From Dyadobacter sp. CY323 (GTDB taxonomy: Bacteria; Bacteroidota; Bacteroidia; Cytophagales; Spirosomataceae), in assembly GCF_021390245.1 (NCBI RefSeq), contig NZ_JAJUXH010000001.1:62001-126000 (forward strand): a stretch of DNA of 64,000 nt, in the 5' to 3' direction. The translations under genes were made by a program, and so were the position numbers. The stretch's first letter is position 1; each line of letters opens with the position of its first letter. Below the pieces are notes generated by a model. It had not been told where the DNA came from. It worked only from the letters and a program-made list of their open reading frames with translations, and searched no databases. This document shows, in pieces, positions 18,462 through 28,068 of this stretch.

Positions 18462-18758
18462 ATGGAAACGAAATCGGAGTTGACGCAGGAAATCGAGCAA
18501 TTGCTGACGGAGGCGGACGTAGCAATAAAAGAAGCAACTTCGTACCTGATCAGCCAGGGCGAAGTGGTCGACCTGGCTGAATGGGTTACGATAAAAGAAT
18601 ATTGCAATCGGTTTGAAGTCAAAAATGTCGAGACGGTTGTTAACTGGATCAATCGTGGTGTAATCCCGGCCGAAAACGTCAGGACGATCGAAGAGTTCAA
18701 CAATACCCGTTTGATCAAAGCGGTACCGTACAAAACGAAGGTGCTACTCAGATCGTAA
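18462..18758 (+). CDS. Small helix-turn-helix-like protein
   Basis: A 98-residue protein that I do not assign to a named family. The segment WVTIKEYCNRFEVKNVETVVNWINRGVIPAENV (about residues 42-74) has the look of a MerR/excisionase-type winged helix, where a helix recognises a target and a proline-rich wing follows. The N-terminal 30 residues are an acidic helix. The 3' end overlaps the stop of the opposite-strand permease gene by 15 bases. It could be a DNA-binding protein, but the target is unknown. Confidence 0.65.
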   Translation: METKSELTQEIEQLLTEADVAIKEATSYLISQGEVVDLAEWVTIKEYCNRFEVKNVETVVNWINRGVIPAENVRTIEEFNNTRLIKAVPYKTKVLLRS

Positions 18759-21371
18759 ACTTTTAATGGGATTCATCAGCGCGGCTTTGATCGCCTGAAA
18801 ACTGACTGTGAGCAATGTGATCAGCAAGGTTCCGAAACCGGTCGCGATGAAGATCCACCCCGAGATTTCGGTCCGGTAGGTGTATTTCTCGAGCCAGCCA
18901 TTCAGGAAATAATAGGAAAGCGGCGCGGCGATCAGAAATGCGATGCATACCAGGACGATAAAATCCTTTGAAAGCATCGCCCAAACATTGATAATGGTCG
19001 CGCCCAGTACTTTTCGGACCCCGATTTCCTTGGTACGTTGCTCGGCGATGAAAGACGCCACACCAAAAAGCCCGAGGCAGCTGATGAGGACAGCCAGAAT
19101 GGAAAAGAATGTGGTCAGCTTGGCGATTCGCATTTCCTCAAAAAACTTCCACGCATAATCCTGATCCACAAAACTATACTCAAATGGAACGCCCGGATCG
19201 TATTTTTTGAAAACAGTTTCAATCCTGGCCAGTGCTTCGCTCGTACTGAGCGCGGGACTCATTCTGATGTTGATCACGCCGCCTTTCTCGCTGTTGATGT
19301 TGTAAATCAGCGGTCTGCTCGGCTCGTAAGGGGAGTCTACGATCATATCTTTGATCACCCCAATGATCTTGATGCGTTCGTCGAACCACATAAGATCTTC
19401 GCCCACCGGATTTTTCAAGCCCATAAACTTTGCTGCGGTTTCATTGATGATCAAGCCCGACGAGTCGGACGCAAATGCGCTGCTAAAATCTCTTCCGTCG
19501 ATAAATTGCCAGCCTACGGTTTTTCCGTAATCATGAGAAACTTCATTGTAATTAAAATCCGCCGACAATGCCGGGTCCTTTCCTTTCCAGACAATGCCGG
19601 TGGTCGATGACCACGAATTGGTCGTGGGGCTGCTCGACTCTGCGATCTGGGCAATGGCGCCAGTGCTTTTCAGCTCGTTACGGACTACGTCAAAATGGTT
19701 GTGAATCTCAGGAGTTGATGAATAAATTGTGATTAATCCTTCGCGATTATAGCCGACGGGACGGCTTTTGGCAAACTGGATCTGCCGGTAGACGACGATT
19801 GTCCCCACAATAAGAATAATGGAAACCGTAAACTGCACGACTACCAGCGTTTTTCGCGGAAGTGCCGCAAATCTTCCAGCTTTGAACGTGCCTTTCAAGA
19901 CTTTTACTGGCTGGAAGGAGGATAGATAGAGAGCCGGGTAGCTTCCGGCGATGAGTGCGGTAACAATGCTGAAACAGCCTCCCATGAGCCAGAATGCAGG
20001 ATTCCCCCATAGCATTTCAAGTTTTTTATCAGCAACCTCATTGAAAAACGGGAGAATAAGAAGGACAATAAGGTTTGCCACAATGAAGGCAAACGCCACA
20101 ACCAGGAACGACTCGCTGAAAAACTGGGTAATGAGTTGCTTTCTGAAAGAGCCAACGGCCTTGCGAATGCCGACTTCTTTCGCCCGCTTCTCTGATCTGG
20201 CTGTACTGAGGTTCATAAAATTGATACAAGCCAGCAGCAGCACAAATGCGCCGATTACCCCGAATAGCCACACATTTTCGATCCGCCCGCCAACGCGTTG
20301 CCCGTTTTTAAATGTCGAATAGAGATACCATTTATCCATCGGATTGAGAAAAACATCCGGCTTGAATTTCAGCTGCTCTTTCCGGATATTCTTCTTTTTA
20401 ACATCCTTGATCTTCGCAGAAACCTGATCTGCATCGGCATGTTCGGCAAGCTGGGCGAAAATCTGAAAGTTATTCGGACGCCACGGGTCTTCCATGGTTT
20501 TCAGGGAAGGATTTGTGATTTCGTATAGAGACCACGGCATCAGAAATTCCAGCTGGCGAAATGTAGTATTGTGTGGCAGGTCTTCATAAACGCCCGTCAC
20601 TTTCAGATTAAGGCTGTTATCCACCTTCACAATCTTGTCAATGGGATCGGCGTCGCCGAAAAAAGCCTTGGCTACGGACTCCGATAACATCACCGAATGA
20701 GGATCTTTCAAGCTTGTCCAGGTTCCTTTCAACATGTTGAGAGTCAGCATTTCAGGCGTTTTCTCTTCCATAAACGCCCCCATTTTCCGGACTTGTTTGT
20801 CGCCCACAGCCACGACGTGGGGGGTGAGCCAGGATGACATGATGACGTGCTTGAAATCGCTTCCGTAACTGCGCCGCAGCTCGGCTCCGAGCGGATATGG
20901 GTTCGAATTCTGCGTCCCGATCTCCCCATTCCGGGTCTGATGCTGCATGACCTGAACAATGCGGTCGTAATTCTTGAAACTGCGGTCAAACGAAAGCTCG
21001 TCGTAAATCCACAGGCCGATGAGCATTGCCACGGCCATGCCCAAAGCGAGACCGGTGATGTTAATGAAGCTGTACGCCTTGTTTTTGGCCAGCGTCCGGA
21101 GTGCGATTTTAAAATAGTTTTGAATCATTTCAGGGCTAAAAAGATAGATGGATGGATATGGGCTGGGTTTTCTTCTCATAAAATAGGGTGTGATGTACCG
21201 GGTCGCGGCCAGCAGGTAAACGAGATTGGCCCTTTTTAAACCCCGGGATTTTGTTTCAATGGCAAATACTTCGTGCAGATCACCCATTACATCTTCACGG
21301 AAATGAGGTGCGATGATCCTTTTCAGCAGCATATCGATCCATTTCGGCGGTTCGTTCCTGTGGTTTTCCAT
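18744..21371 (-). CDS. FtsX/MacB-type ABC transporter permease with N-terminal prefix
   Basis: An 875-residue permease. The first 70 or so residues form the prefix domain typical of Bacteroidota permeases next to PadR genes (PPKWIDMLLKRIIAPHFREDVMGDLHEVF). Two MacB/FtsX units follow, each with an extracytoplasmic core domain and FtsX helices. The first helix starts near residue 105 (SFINITGLALGMAVAMLIGLW), further helices lie around 370-500, and the last group is near 750-860. No ATPase is encoded nearby, so the nucleotide-binding partner is elsewhere. The PadR regulator gene lies 2 bases upstream and probably controls the pair. Confidence 0.93.
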   Translation of the reverse strand: MENHRNEPPKWIDMLLKRIIAPHFREDVMGDLHEVFAIETKSRGLKRANLVYLLAATRYITPYFMRRKPSPYPSIYLFSPEMIQNYFKIALRTLAKNKAYSFINITGLALGMAVAMLIGLWIYDELSFDRSFKNYDRIVQVMQHQTRNGEIGTQNSNPYPLGAELRRSYGSDFKHVIMSSWLTPHVVAVGDKQVRKMGAFMEEKTPEMLTLNMLKGTWTSLKDPHSVMLSESVAKAFFGDADPIDKIVKVDNSLNLKVTGVYEDLPHNTTFRQLEFLMPWSLYEITNPSLKTMEDPWRPNNFQIFAQLAEHADADQVSAKIKDVKKKNIRKEQLKFKPDVFLNPMDKWYLYSTFKNGQRVGGRIENVWLFGVIGAFVLLLACINFMNLSTARSEKRAKEVGIRKAVGSFRKQLITQFFSESFLVVAFAFIVANLIVLLILPFFNEVADKKLEMLWGNPAFWLMGGCFSIVTALIAGSYPALYLSSFQPVKVLKGTFKAGRFAALPRKTLVVVQFTVSIILIVGTIVVYRQIQFAKSRPVGYNREGLITIYSSTPEIHNHFDVVRNELKSTGAIAQIAESSSPTTNSWSSTTGIVWKGKDPALSADFNYNEVSHDYGKTVGWQFIDGRDFSSAFASDSSGLIINETAAKFMGLKNPVGEDLMWFDERIKIIGVIKDMIVDSPYEPSRPLIYNINSEKGGVINIRMSPALSTSEALARIETVFKKYDPGVPFEYSFVDQDYAWKFFEEMRIAKLTTFFSILAVLISCLGLFGVASFIAEQRTKEIGVRKVLGATIINVWAMLSKDFIVLVCIAFLIAAPLSYYFLNGWLEKYTYRTEISGWIFIATGFGTLLITLLTVSFQAIKAALMNPIKSLRSE

Positions 21372-21373
21372 GG

Positions 21374-21718
21374 CTACGAAAAGCTAAGTTTAGGTTGCAG
21401 CTTTTCCTCCGGGATCGACTGCCAGAGTTGCTGGCGTATCTGCTGGATTTCCAGTAATGCCCGGTTTCCGTAATTAGTCATGGTGAAAAACCGCTTCCTC
21501 CGCCCGCCCCGTTCCGCAGTAGCCCCGCCCATTTCGGAGGTTAAAAATCCTTTTTCTTCCAATCGGTATAACGTGGCGTGGACTGCGCTCAAAGTAATGG
21601 AGCGGCCCGTAGCTGTCTGGATGCTTTCCCAAACCTTAACACCATAGGCCGGATCGGTGCAGGCAGCGACCACCAGTAAGACAATTTCTTCAAATTCTCC
21701 CAGGAATGTTCTTTTCAT
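21374..21718 (-). CDS. PadR-family transcriptional regulator
   Basis: A 114-residue winged-helix protein of the PadR family. Recognisable parts are LGEFEEIVLLVVAACTDPAYGVKVWESI at the N-terminus, LSAVHATLYRLEEKGFL in the recognition region, and RKRFFTMTNYGNRALLEIQ in the wing and dimer helix. It ends 2 bases before the permease start on the same strand, so the two are one operon. PadR proteins usually repress an adjacent transporter or detoxification gene and release it on binding a small molecule. Confidence 0.93.
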   Translation of the reverse strand: MKRTFLGEFEEIVLLVVAACTDPAYGVKVWESIQTATGRSITLSAVHATLYRLEEKGFLTSEMGGATAERGGRRKRFFTMTNYGNRALLEIQQIRQQLWQSIPEEKLQPKLSFS

Positions 21719-21919
21719 TAAACCAAAGTCGATTAGTTTTAATTATGCAAAACAAATACTTTGCCAAAATCTAAAATAGCCTCTCAGGTGCTTTAAATGC
21801 AGATTTTCAAATTTTTTTCTGTTCAAAACCGGACATGCGATGTTCGCCCCGGACACTATAAAAAAATATTTCCTTCTGGTTTGTAACGAATTCGTGGGTG
21901 AGTCGTCTTTGTATTTGAA

Positions 21920-22438
21920 ATGGATTTACAAGCCTTCAACCAACGCATACTTCCCGTGCAGGGACGCCTTTTCAGACTGGCGCAACTGTTTCTCCGCAAC
22001 CGCGAAGAGGCGGAGGATGCCATTCAGGATGTGCTGCTGCGGTTGTGGACGAACCGGAACCAACTGGAGACGTATCAAAGCATCGAAGCGCTGGCGGTAC
22101 AGATGACAAAAAACCTTTGCCTGGACAGACTCAAATCGCACCACAATCAAAAAGTGCAGGATGGGGCAGATGTAAGCAGCGTGCAGGCGGAAGGATTGTC
22201 GCCCCACCGTCAGCTGGAAAATGCGGACAGTTCGGCATTGATACACAGGCTGATGGGCGAGCTACCGGAGCAGCAAAAGCTGGTCATGCACCTGCGGGAT
22301 GTAGAGGAGTATTCGTTTGATGAAATTGAGCAGGTGACTGGCCTGAGCAATGCAAACATCCGTGTGATCCTTTCGAGGGCGCGACAGAAGTTGCGGGAGA
22401 ATTACCTTAAAGCAAATGACTATGAAACTGGATATTGA
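21920..22438 (+). CDS. ECF-type RNA polymerase sigma factor
   Basis: A 172-residue extracytoplasmic-function sigma factor. Region 2 contains LAQLFLRNREEAEDAIQDVLLRLW (about residues 20-43). Region 4 contains LPEQQKLVMHLRDVEEYSFDEIEQVTGLSNANIRVILSRARQKLREN (about residues 115-160), with the helix-turn-helix that reads the -35 element. It overlaps the next gene by 23 bases. That gene encodes a membrane-anchored protein in the position usual for an anti-sigma factor. Confidence 0.94.
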   Translation: MDLQAFNQRILPVQGRLFRLAQLFLRNREEAEDAIQDVLLRLWTNRNQLETYQSIEALAVQMTKNLCLDRLKSHHNQKVQDGADVSSVQAEGLSPHRQLENADSSALIHRLMGELPEQQKLVMHLRDVEEYSFDEIEQVTGLSNANIRVILSRARQKLRENYLKANDYETGY

Positions 22439-23201
22439 GCTATTACTGGACAAATATTACGAAGGAGAAACGTCCGTCGAGGAAGAAAAAGAGCTGAAAC
22501 GATTTTTTCAAAATGAGGACATTCCGGATCATCTGAAAAGCCACGCAGCGCAGTTCGGCTATTTTGTCGAGGCAAGAAATGAGTTTCCATCACTGCTTTT
22601 CCACAGTGATCTGGCGGCCAAGCTGGACCCGCCCAAGCAAGGCCCGGTGCGCGCATTCGGCAGCTGGCTGATCCGGATTGCCGCTGGATTTACACTATTG
22701 ATTATCGGTTTTATCGGCGGCTGGATGTTTCAGGATCGCTCAGACCAGGCGGGTAATGCATTATTTAAAAATTCCAAAGAGGCGGCTTCTCAGAATGAAA
22801 TAAAAAATGCGCTGGCTTTTGAAAAAATGAGCAGTACCTCGGCCAGCGAGCGTATTCAGGCTGTGAACCAGAGTTATGAGCTTTCTGACGTCGATAAGGA
22901 CATCACACAATTGTTGATCAACACACTAAACTTTGATCCGAATATCAATGTCCGGCTGGCCGCGTGCCAGGCGTTGCAGCGTTTCGGGAACGAACCGAAC
23001 GTGAGCGAGGCGCTGGTGCAATCGCTCGCCATTCAAACGGATCCCAATATTCAGATTTCCCTGATCGAAGTATTGGTTTCAATCAAAGAAAAAAGGGCAG
23101 TAGCTCCGTTTCAGCAACTGGTGCGCGACCAGGAAGTAATGGAAGTAGTGAGGCTCAAAGCAGAAGAAGGAGTAAATCAGCTGACCGCAGCGGACGCGTA
23201 G
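22416..23201 (+). CDS. Anti-sigma-like membrane protein with HEAT repeats
   Basis: A 261-residue protein. The first 70 residues (LDIELLLDKYYEGETSVEEEKELKRFF) look like the zinc-free anti-sigma domain common beside Bacteroidota ECF factors. A single helix spans about residues 85-103 (IRIAAGFTLLIIGFIGGWMF). The outer part has HEAT-like helical repeats (NINVRLAACQALQRFG, NIQISLIEVLVSIKEKRAV). It overlaps the sigma gene, so the two are translationally coupled. An inner-membrane protein that holds the sigma factor is the likely role. Confidence 0.78.
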   Translation: MTMKLDIELLLDKYYEGETSVEEEKELKRFFQNEDIPDHLKSHAAQFGYFVEARNEFPSLLFHSDLAAKLDPPKQGPVRAFGSWLIRIAAGFTLLIIGFIGGWMFQDRSDQAGNALFKNSKEAASQNEIKNALAFEKMSSTSASERIQAVNQSYELSDVDKDITQLLINTLNFDPNINVRLAACQALQRFGNEPNVSEALVQSLAIQTDPNIQISLIEVLVSIKEKRAVAPFQQLVRDQEVMEVVRLKAEEGVNQLTAADA

Positions 23202-23241
23202 AAAGAGTGAATTTCTAATCAATTACATATAATCAAAAACC

Positions 23242-24027
23242 ATGAAAAAAGTACTTTTAATGAGTATTGGAGGCTTATTGTGTCTTGCCGAACTGCAGGC
23301 GCAGGGGCTGGAATACAAAGCCAAACTTGCCAATACCAAAGACAAAAAAGTGACCATCGAAATGGCTGCCAGCGATGTAAAGATCGAAGGGTATGCCGGC
23401 GATGAGGTGATCATCCAGGCTTCCAAGAATTTCGAGGCGCCGCCCGAGCGCGCAAAAGGTCTTAAACCACTTTACAACACCGGCGTCGACAACAGCGGTA
23501 TAGGCTTGTCCGTCACGCCTGAGAACGGTGGCCTGCGGATCGAAAAGGTCATTCGCAAGGAAGCGAAATACACGATCCGTGTGCCGAAACAGGTGTCGGT
23601 ACTCTTTCAGGAAACGAATTGGCAGGGTGGTTCCAAGCTGAATATCAGCGGAATGGACGGGGACCTGGAAATAAAAACCAATGGTGCAGACATTAATCTC
23701 ACAAATGTGACCGGCCCGGTTGTGGCCAATTCAACCAGCGGAAATGTGAATGTGATCTTTTCAGGTCTGGACCAGAGTAAACCCACGGCTATCTCATCGA
23801 TCAGCGGGGAAATTGATGTGACTTTGCCTGCCAACGTAAAATCTGACATGAAGCTGCGATCGATCAATGGCGAGATGTACACGGATTTTGATCTCGGTGT
23901 TAAAAGCAGCAAAGGCGGACTTTCCAGAGTCGGCGGAATGAGTAATATTGAAGGCACTACAAATGGCGGAGGCGTTGAGGTACAGCTGAATACGATCAGT
24001 AGCAACATTTATATCAGGAAAAAATAA
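23242..24027 (+). CDS. Secreted DUF4097-like beta-repeat protein (1)
   Basis: A 261-residue protein with a clear signal peptide (MKKVLLMSIGGLLCLAELQA). The rest is made of short beta strands of the DUF4097/auto-transporter-like type, with repeated patterns such as GDLEIKTNGADINLTNVTGPVVANSTSGNVNV. Such proteins are common beside ECF sigma/anti-sigma pairs in Bacteroidota, but their function is unknown. The gene at 24051 is a diverged paralogue with the same C-terminal pattern (EGTTNGGGVEVQLNTISSNIYIRKK). Confidence 0.75.
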   Translation: MKKVLLMSIGGLLCLAELQAQGLEYKAKLANTKDKKVTIEMAASDVKIEGYAGDEVIIQASKNFEAPPERAKGLKPLYNTGVDNSGIGLSVTPENGGLRIEKVIRKEAKYTIRVPKQVSVLFQETNWQGGSKLNISGMDGDLEIKTNGADINLTNVTGPVVANSTSGNVNVIFSGLDQSKPTAISSISGEIDVTLPANVKSDMKLRSINGEMYTDFDLGVKSSKGGLSRVGGMSNIEGTTNGGGVEVQLNTISSNIYIRKK

Positions 24028-24050
24028 AAATCACCTTTGCATCTAGCGTC

Positions 24051-24752
24051 ATGAAAAAAAACCTATTCATTTTCATCCTTGCATTACTGGCAAGTCAATC
24101 CTTTGCGCAGCGAATCATTGAAAAACACCTGCCGTACAAGGAAGGGCAGACGGCCAACCTGAATCTTAAATTTGCGGACAGCATTCAGGTGAAGTATTGG
24201 GACAAAGCAGAAGTATATGTTAAAATCAGGGCAGTAATCAACAGCAACAAGCTGAACGACGCATTGATCGTAAAAGATCGCGCGACCGCTGAGGAAGTAA
24301 TCCTGGAAATAGATTTCGACCGGGAAATAATGAAGCAGGGAAAGGAAGAGGATTGTCCGGGAAACAAGAAAAGTACGTGGAATGACAAGAACGGCGAGCA
24401 CCGGTATTATATGTGCAAGGAAATCAATTACCAGGTGTTTCTTCCGCGAAATGCAAAGCTGAAACTGGAAACGATTGATGGTAACATTGACATTCAGGGA
24501 GCGGGAACGCCTGTTTATGCAAAAACAATCAGCGGATATGTGGATATGAGCTGGCCGAAGTCGAAAGGGTTGAATGTAGCCATGAAGACCATTACCGGTG
24601 AGGTATATACTGATTTCGATATTAGTTTCAAAGGCGAAAAACAGAAGCATCCGATTGTCGGCTATCTGCTTGAAGGAACTTCCAATGGCGGCGGGGCTGC
24701 GGTAAAGCTGGAATCCATCAGTAACGATGTGTACCTGCGGAAAAAAGATTAA
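24051..24752 (+). CDS. Secreted DUF4097-like beta-repeat protein (2)
   Basis: A 233-residue protein with a signal peptide (MKKNLFIFILALLASQSFAQ), followed by beta-strand repeats. The C-terminal segment LEGTSNGGGAAVKLESISNDVYLRKKD matches the end of the preceding protein, so the two arose by duplication. It is the last gene of the sigma/anti-sigma operon and is followed by a terminator hairpin. Confidence 0.75.
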   Translation: MKKNLFIFILALLASQSFAQRIIEKHLPYKEGQTANLNLKFADSIQVKYWDKAEVYVKIRAVINSNKLNDALIVKDRATAEEVILEIDFDREIMKQGKEEDCPGNKKSTWNDKNGEHRYYMCKEINYQVFLPRNAKLKLETIDGNIDIQGAGTPVYAKTISGYVDMSWPKSKGLNVAMKTITGEVYTDFDISFKGEKQKHPIVGYLLEGTSNGGGAAVKLESISNDVYLRKKD

Positions 24753-24793
24753 CGTCAGGCTTCGTCTCCGGAATAGCGTCGATATCTGTAATG

Positions 24794-24827
24794 AAAAAAG
24801 GAAGTTCTCACCGGAGCTTCCTTTTTC
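24794..24827 (+). terminator. Intrinsic terminator of the sigma-factor operon
   Basis: GGAAG (24800-24804) pairs with CTTCC (24817-24821), with a partly paired inner segment. It is flanked by an A run upstream and a T run downstream. It lies about 45 bases after the stop of the last gene. Confidence 0.8.
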
Positions 24828-25011
24828 CATTTGCATTGCGGTAATGCAGCTTGCCTGAAAGGATCAGATACTTTAAAAATCTGCCCCCATGAAGGGGCCT
24901 TTACACCCAGTAAATCGGCTTGCTGACCACAAAAACAAAATGGTATTAATATGAATAAATTATACTTGCAGCCAGTTAGATATCCTAACGGTTCATTTAT
25001 AAAAAGCCCAA

Positions 25012-25206
25012 ATGAAAACGCAAAGTAAATATCTGGAAGAGATTAACAGATTATTGGCAGATTACCTTCACGAAATCGAAAAATCAGATCTCAAACCATT
25101 GTCGGCACAAGTTTATCAGGTGCAGTCCAAGAATTTCGTGAGATGGATCAATGGTGAATTTACCCCGGGTGAGGTAAAAGCCAGGAAAGGTAAGGACAAG
25201 AACTGA
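25012..25206 (+). CDS. Small protein of unknown function (64 aa)
   Basis: A 64-residue protein, acidic to neutral at the start and basic at the end (KARKGKDKN). The segment QSKNFVRWINGEFTPG faintly recalls the helical core-binding domain of tyrosine recombinases, but there is no catalytic domain. Upstream, GTTAG-ATATC-CTAAC (24976-24990) is a small imperfect palindrome that could be an operator. Codon use looks normal for the region. Confidence 0.6.
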   Translation: MKTQSKYLEEINRLLADYLHEIEKSDLKPLSAQVYQVQSKNFVRWINGEFTPGEVKARKGKDKN

Positions 25207-25711
25207 AAGGGAAACCTGGCTTGTACCTAATTTGATTACTCTCGTTCCTCTATACTCTTACGCATACCGCAGCAGACGTTAGGGCTTTATCATTTGCTGT
25301 TTTCTCCCGCTGATTCAAAATATAAACTGTTCACTCAACGAACTGAACAGGCTTACTACGAAATTCGCTTTGCTCTATAAACAAAACGCCTTCCGGTAAT
25401 GATTACCAGAAGGTGTAAGACATACTCAACGTTTATAACTTATTTCGTTACGTACCAAATCTCCACTTTCAAGCTGAACGTTTTGAAGGATATTGCCCCG
25501 AAATAATGCACAATTATACAACGTGAATTCTTTTTTTGAAATGGAGTTGTCTGATTTGTCGTGTAGTAATTCCTCTACATTCTCTATTCAGTTTTTTAGG
25601 TAGATTTGGCTAGATCTTATTTGCCGGTCGGCCAGCCCTGGGAAATCATCGGCACAGAACCCCTTCGTATATACATAGAAGTTGGTTAGGGCATTTACCA
25701 AAACTGCATAC
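25207..25711. other. Long intergenic region with one hairpin
   Basis: About 500 bases with no credible coding region. The only clear structure is a hairpin at 25389-25413, CCTTC-C-GGTAAT facing ATTACC-A-GAAGG. Read on the minus strand it is followed by a T-rich stretch, so it could act as a terminator in that direction, although no minus-strand gene ends here. Confidence 0.5.
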
Positions 25712-27034
25712 ATGAATTTATCCTTTTTGCAATGGCCGGTCCGAAAGCAGTTGGCTGAAGAAACGAATACGCTTAACAGGGCACGCATCATGGTGCTGTC
25801 ATATGCACTTCATCTGAAGCTTCTCACCACAGCCATGTTGCTGGCATCCTACACGATGCACGATTACGATTCGGAGGCAATCCGGGTGGCTGTGCTTATG
25901 GTCATTGCAGTGCTGTTTTACATCGCCGTCAGTCTGGGATGCAGCTGGCGAAAGGCCATTCATGCCGCTATCCTGATTTTTATGCTGATTGTCTGGACAA
26001 ACCTGCTCAGCTTCAGCAACGGGCTCCACCTGGTCACCCTCCAGTATATGGTGATAATAAGCCTTTGTTCCTTTTATGGACTGGGGAATTTTTGGGGACT
26101 CATCTATTCCTTCGGGACTGTGCTGCCTTTTGTTATTTATCTGCTGACAGGTCATACTATTGGCTCAGGAATTCCCTGGGGCCCACCCGGCGCGGGTCAT
26201 TTTGCAATTGCGATCCTGCTTTTTCACAATTTCGTTTTTCTGGTGTTGATCAATTACTATTTTTTCAATTCCTACCAGAAAACAATCCGGGAACTGGATG
26301 CCCGTACCATGGCACTCACGGCGAGCTTATCCTCGCTGGAAGAAGCACGCGAATCTCAGGAACAGGAAATAGCCCATCAGCAACATCTGCTGGCCAGCAT
26401 TTCGCACGATATCAAAAGTCCGCTGCGTTTTCTGATGACCACCACGGCACGTCTGGCAAGAAACTATCCCGACTTGCCTACCGTCCGCGCAATCAGTCAA
26501 TCCAGCTCCCGGCTATATAACTTTATGAAAAATCTGCTGGAGTATACGGAATTGAGGTACAAAGAAAACGGGATGAATTTCACGTATATGGACGTAAATG
26601 AGCTTGTTTCTGAGAAATTAGCGATTTTCGCCACCGAAGCCGAAAGTAACTCCAACGTACTCGTAAACCACGTACCTCCGGGCGTGATCCTCAAAAATAA
26701 TCCACAGCTGATTGGTATTATCCTGCACAACCTGATCGACAATGCGAATAAAGTTACGCAGGGAGGAACCGTGACGGTAAGCTGCGAAGATCTTCGGAAC
26801 GAGTTGCTGCTCAATGTCTCCGATACAGGTGCGGGTATGGACCGGCGGATCATGAACTGGGTCAACAGCGATGTGAAGCTCCCGGGCTCGGAACACAATG
26901 CCCAAAGCTTCGGAATGGGACTGCTGATCATCAAAGAACTCACCCGGTTGGTCCACGCCAGGCTGGTAGCCAAGCCCAATTCACCGGCGGGGACGTCGGT
27001 TCATATTATTTTTTCAAAAAATAGTACCAACTAG
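25712..27034 (+). CDS. Membrane sensor histidine kinase
   Basis: A 440-residue kinase. The N-terminal half has about six hydrophobic helices (residues 28-190) and no large outer loop, so it probably senses within or near the membrane. A short coiled coil near residues 200-225 leads to the HisKA domain, with phosphoacceptor His232 in SHDIKSPL. The ATPase domain has the N box HNLIDNAN and the glycine boxes DTGAGMD and FGMGL. I chose the ATG at 25712; a TTG at 25682 is in frame. The LuxR-type regulator gene 70 bases downstream is the likely partner. Confidence 0.9.
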   Translation: MNLSFLQWPVRKQLAEETNTLNRARIMVLSYALHLKLLTTAMLLASYTMHDYDSEAIRVAVLMVIAVLFYIAVSLGCSWRKAIHAAILIFMLIVWTNLLSFSNGLHLVTLQYMVIISLCSFYGLGNFWGLIYSFGTVLPFVIYLLTGHTIGSGIPWGPPGAGHFAIAILLFHNFVFLVLINYYFFNSYQKTIRELDARTMALTASLSSLEEARESQEQEIAHQQHLLASISHDIKSPLRFLMTTTARLARNYPDLPTVRAISQSSSRLYNFMKNLLEYTELRYKENGMNFTYMDVNELVSEKLAIFATEAESNSNVLVNHVPPGVILKNNPQLIGIILHNLIDNANKVTQGGTVTVSCEDLRNELLLNVSDTGAGMDRRIMNWVNSDVKLPGSEHNAQSFGMGLLIIKELTRLVHARLVAKPNSPAGTSVHIIFSKNSTN

Positions 27035-27104
27035 CGCTCCGCCATTAGAAAAATTCGCTATTTCTATTAACTTTCGTCATTGAATAGAAGTAACCTAGAT
27101 TTTA

Positions 27105-27755
27105 ATGAGGACTGTTTTACTGGTAGAAGACCACGCCATTGTAAGAATGGGTGTGAAGTTGTTGATTGAAGATTTTCTGCCACCTGTAAACGTCATTGAA
27201 GCGGGAAGCTTTACTGAAACACTGAGGCATCTGCAGTCGCGATTTTTTGATCTTGTGATCCTGGACATTAAGATTCCGGGTGGCGAAGGATTTAATATGA
27301 TCACAAAAATCAAGGCCATTCAGAGCAAAGTCAAGATCCTTATTTTTTCATCACAGGACGAAGAACTTTACGCATTGCATTATTATAAAGCCGGTGCAAG
27401 TGGCTATTTGCCTAAGGAATCCTCGAACGAAGTGTTGGAAAAAGCCATTTCTTCGGTACTCAACGGCGGTACCTATATCAGTAATGTTGTGCAGAGCCAG
27501 CTGGTGAGTACCACGATGCTGGAAAGGGAAAGTAAAGAAAGCCCGTTGGAAATCCTTTCCAATCGTGAACTTGAAATCATGGATATGCTGCTGATCGGGA
27601 AATGGACAAAAGACATTGCCGCCGATTTGAACATCAAGGAAAGTACCGTCAGTACGTATAAAGCCCGGATTTTTGAAAAGCTGAACGTCACTAACATTCT
27701 GGAGCTTTTTAAAAAGGTTGAAATTTATAAGAACCAGAAAGCAAAAACCCAATAA
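27105..27755 (+). CDS. LuxR/NarL-type response regulator
   Basis: A 216-residue two-domain regulator. The receiver has the acidic pair Glu8-Asp9, phosphoacceptor Asp54 in VILDIKIPGG and the KPxS-like turn YLPKESS. The C-terminal LuxR helix-turn-helix begins LSNRELEIMDMLLIGKWTKDIAADLNIKESTVSTYKARIFEKL. It follows the histidine kinase gene on the same strand and is presumably phosphorylated by it. Its target is unknown; the short gene directly downstream is a candidate. Confidence 0.92.
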   Translation: MRTVLLVEDHAIVRMGVKLLIEDFLPPVNVIEAGSFTETLRHLQSRFFDLVILDIKIPGGEGFNMITKIKAIQSKVKILIFSSQDEELYALHYYKAGASGYLPKESSNEVLEKAISSVLNGGTYISNVVQSQLVSTTMLERESKESPLEILSNRELEIMDMLLIGKWTKDIAADLNIKESTVSTYKARIFEKLNVTNILELFKKVEIYKNQKAKTQ

Positions 27756-27815
27756 TCGCGTAATAATTCCCTGTTACATAACTCTCTATCAAAATTAACT
27801 CACAATCATCACTCA

Positions 27816-27950
27816 ATGGGAACGGCAGTTAACTACACAAAATCTGCGGAACTACCTTTTTTAGGCGCTGTCGTATTGACGATCACAGCGGGTACCGCGC
27901 TCTGGATTACCGTTTTATATTTCCTTTACTACCTGCTTTTAATCAGGTAA
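27816..27950 (+). CDS. Tiny single-helix membrane protein (44 aa)
   Basis: ATG at 27816 to TAA at 27950 encodes 44 residues: MGTAVNYTKSAELPF, then a hydrophobic run from about residue 16 to the end (GAVVLTITAG, LWITVLYFLYYLLLI). The reading frame is open and the composition is that of a real transmembrane helix. It lies 60 bases after the LuxR regulator gene. I do not recognise the family. It could be a small stress peptide or a modulator of the adjacent kinase. Confidence 0.45.
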   Translation: MGTAVNYTKSAELPFLGAVVLTITAGTALWITVLYFLYYLLLIR

Positions 27951-28068
27951 CCATTTGTTTTCAGTTAGTTTCTTATTGAGTAGTGTTAAAGAAAGTTAAA
28001 GCCCCGCTGATCGGGGACCTGGTTAACGTTTTTTAAGATTCTCACGGCACGCATTGATGGATGTTGTA

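Noticed and set aside
25389..25413. Riboswitch or terminator for the histidine kinase gene
   Set aside because: Only one short hairpin, with no conserved core motif, and it is 300 bases from the gene.
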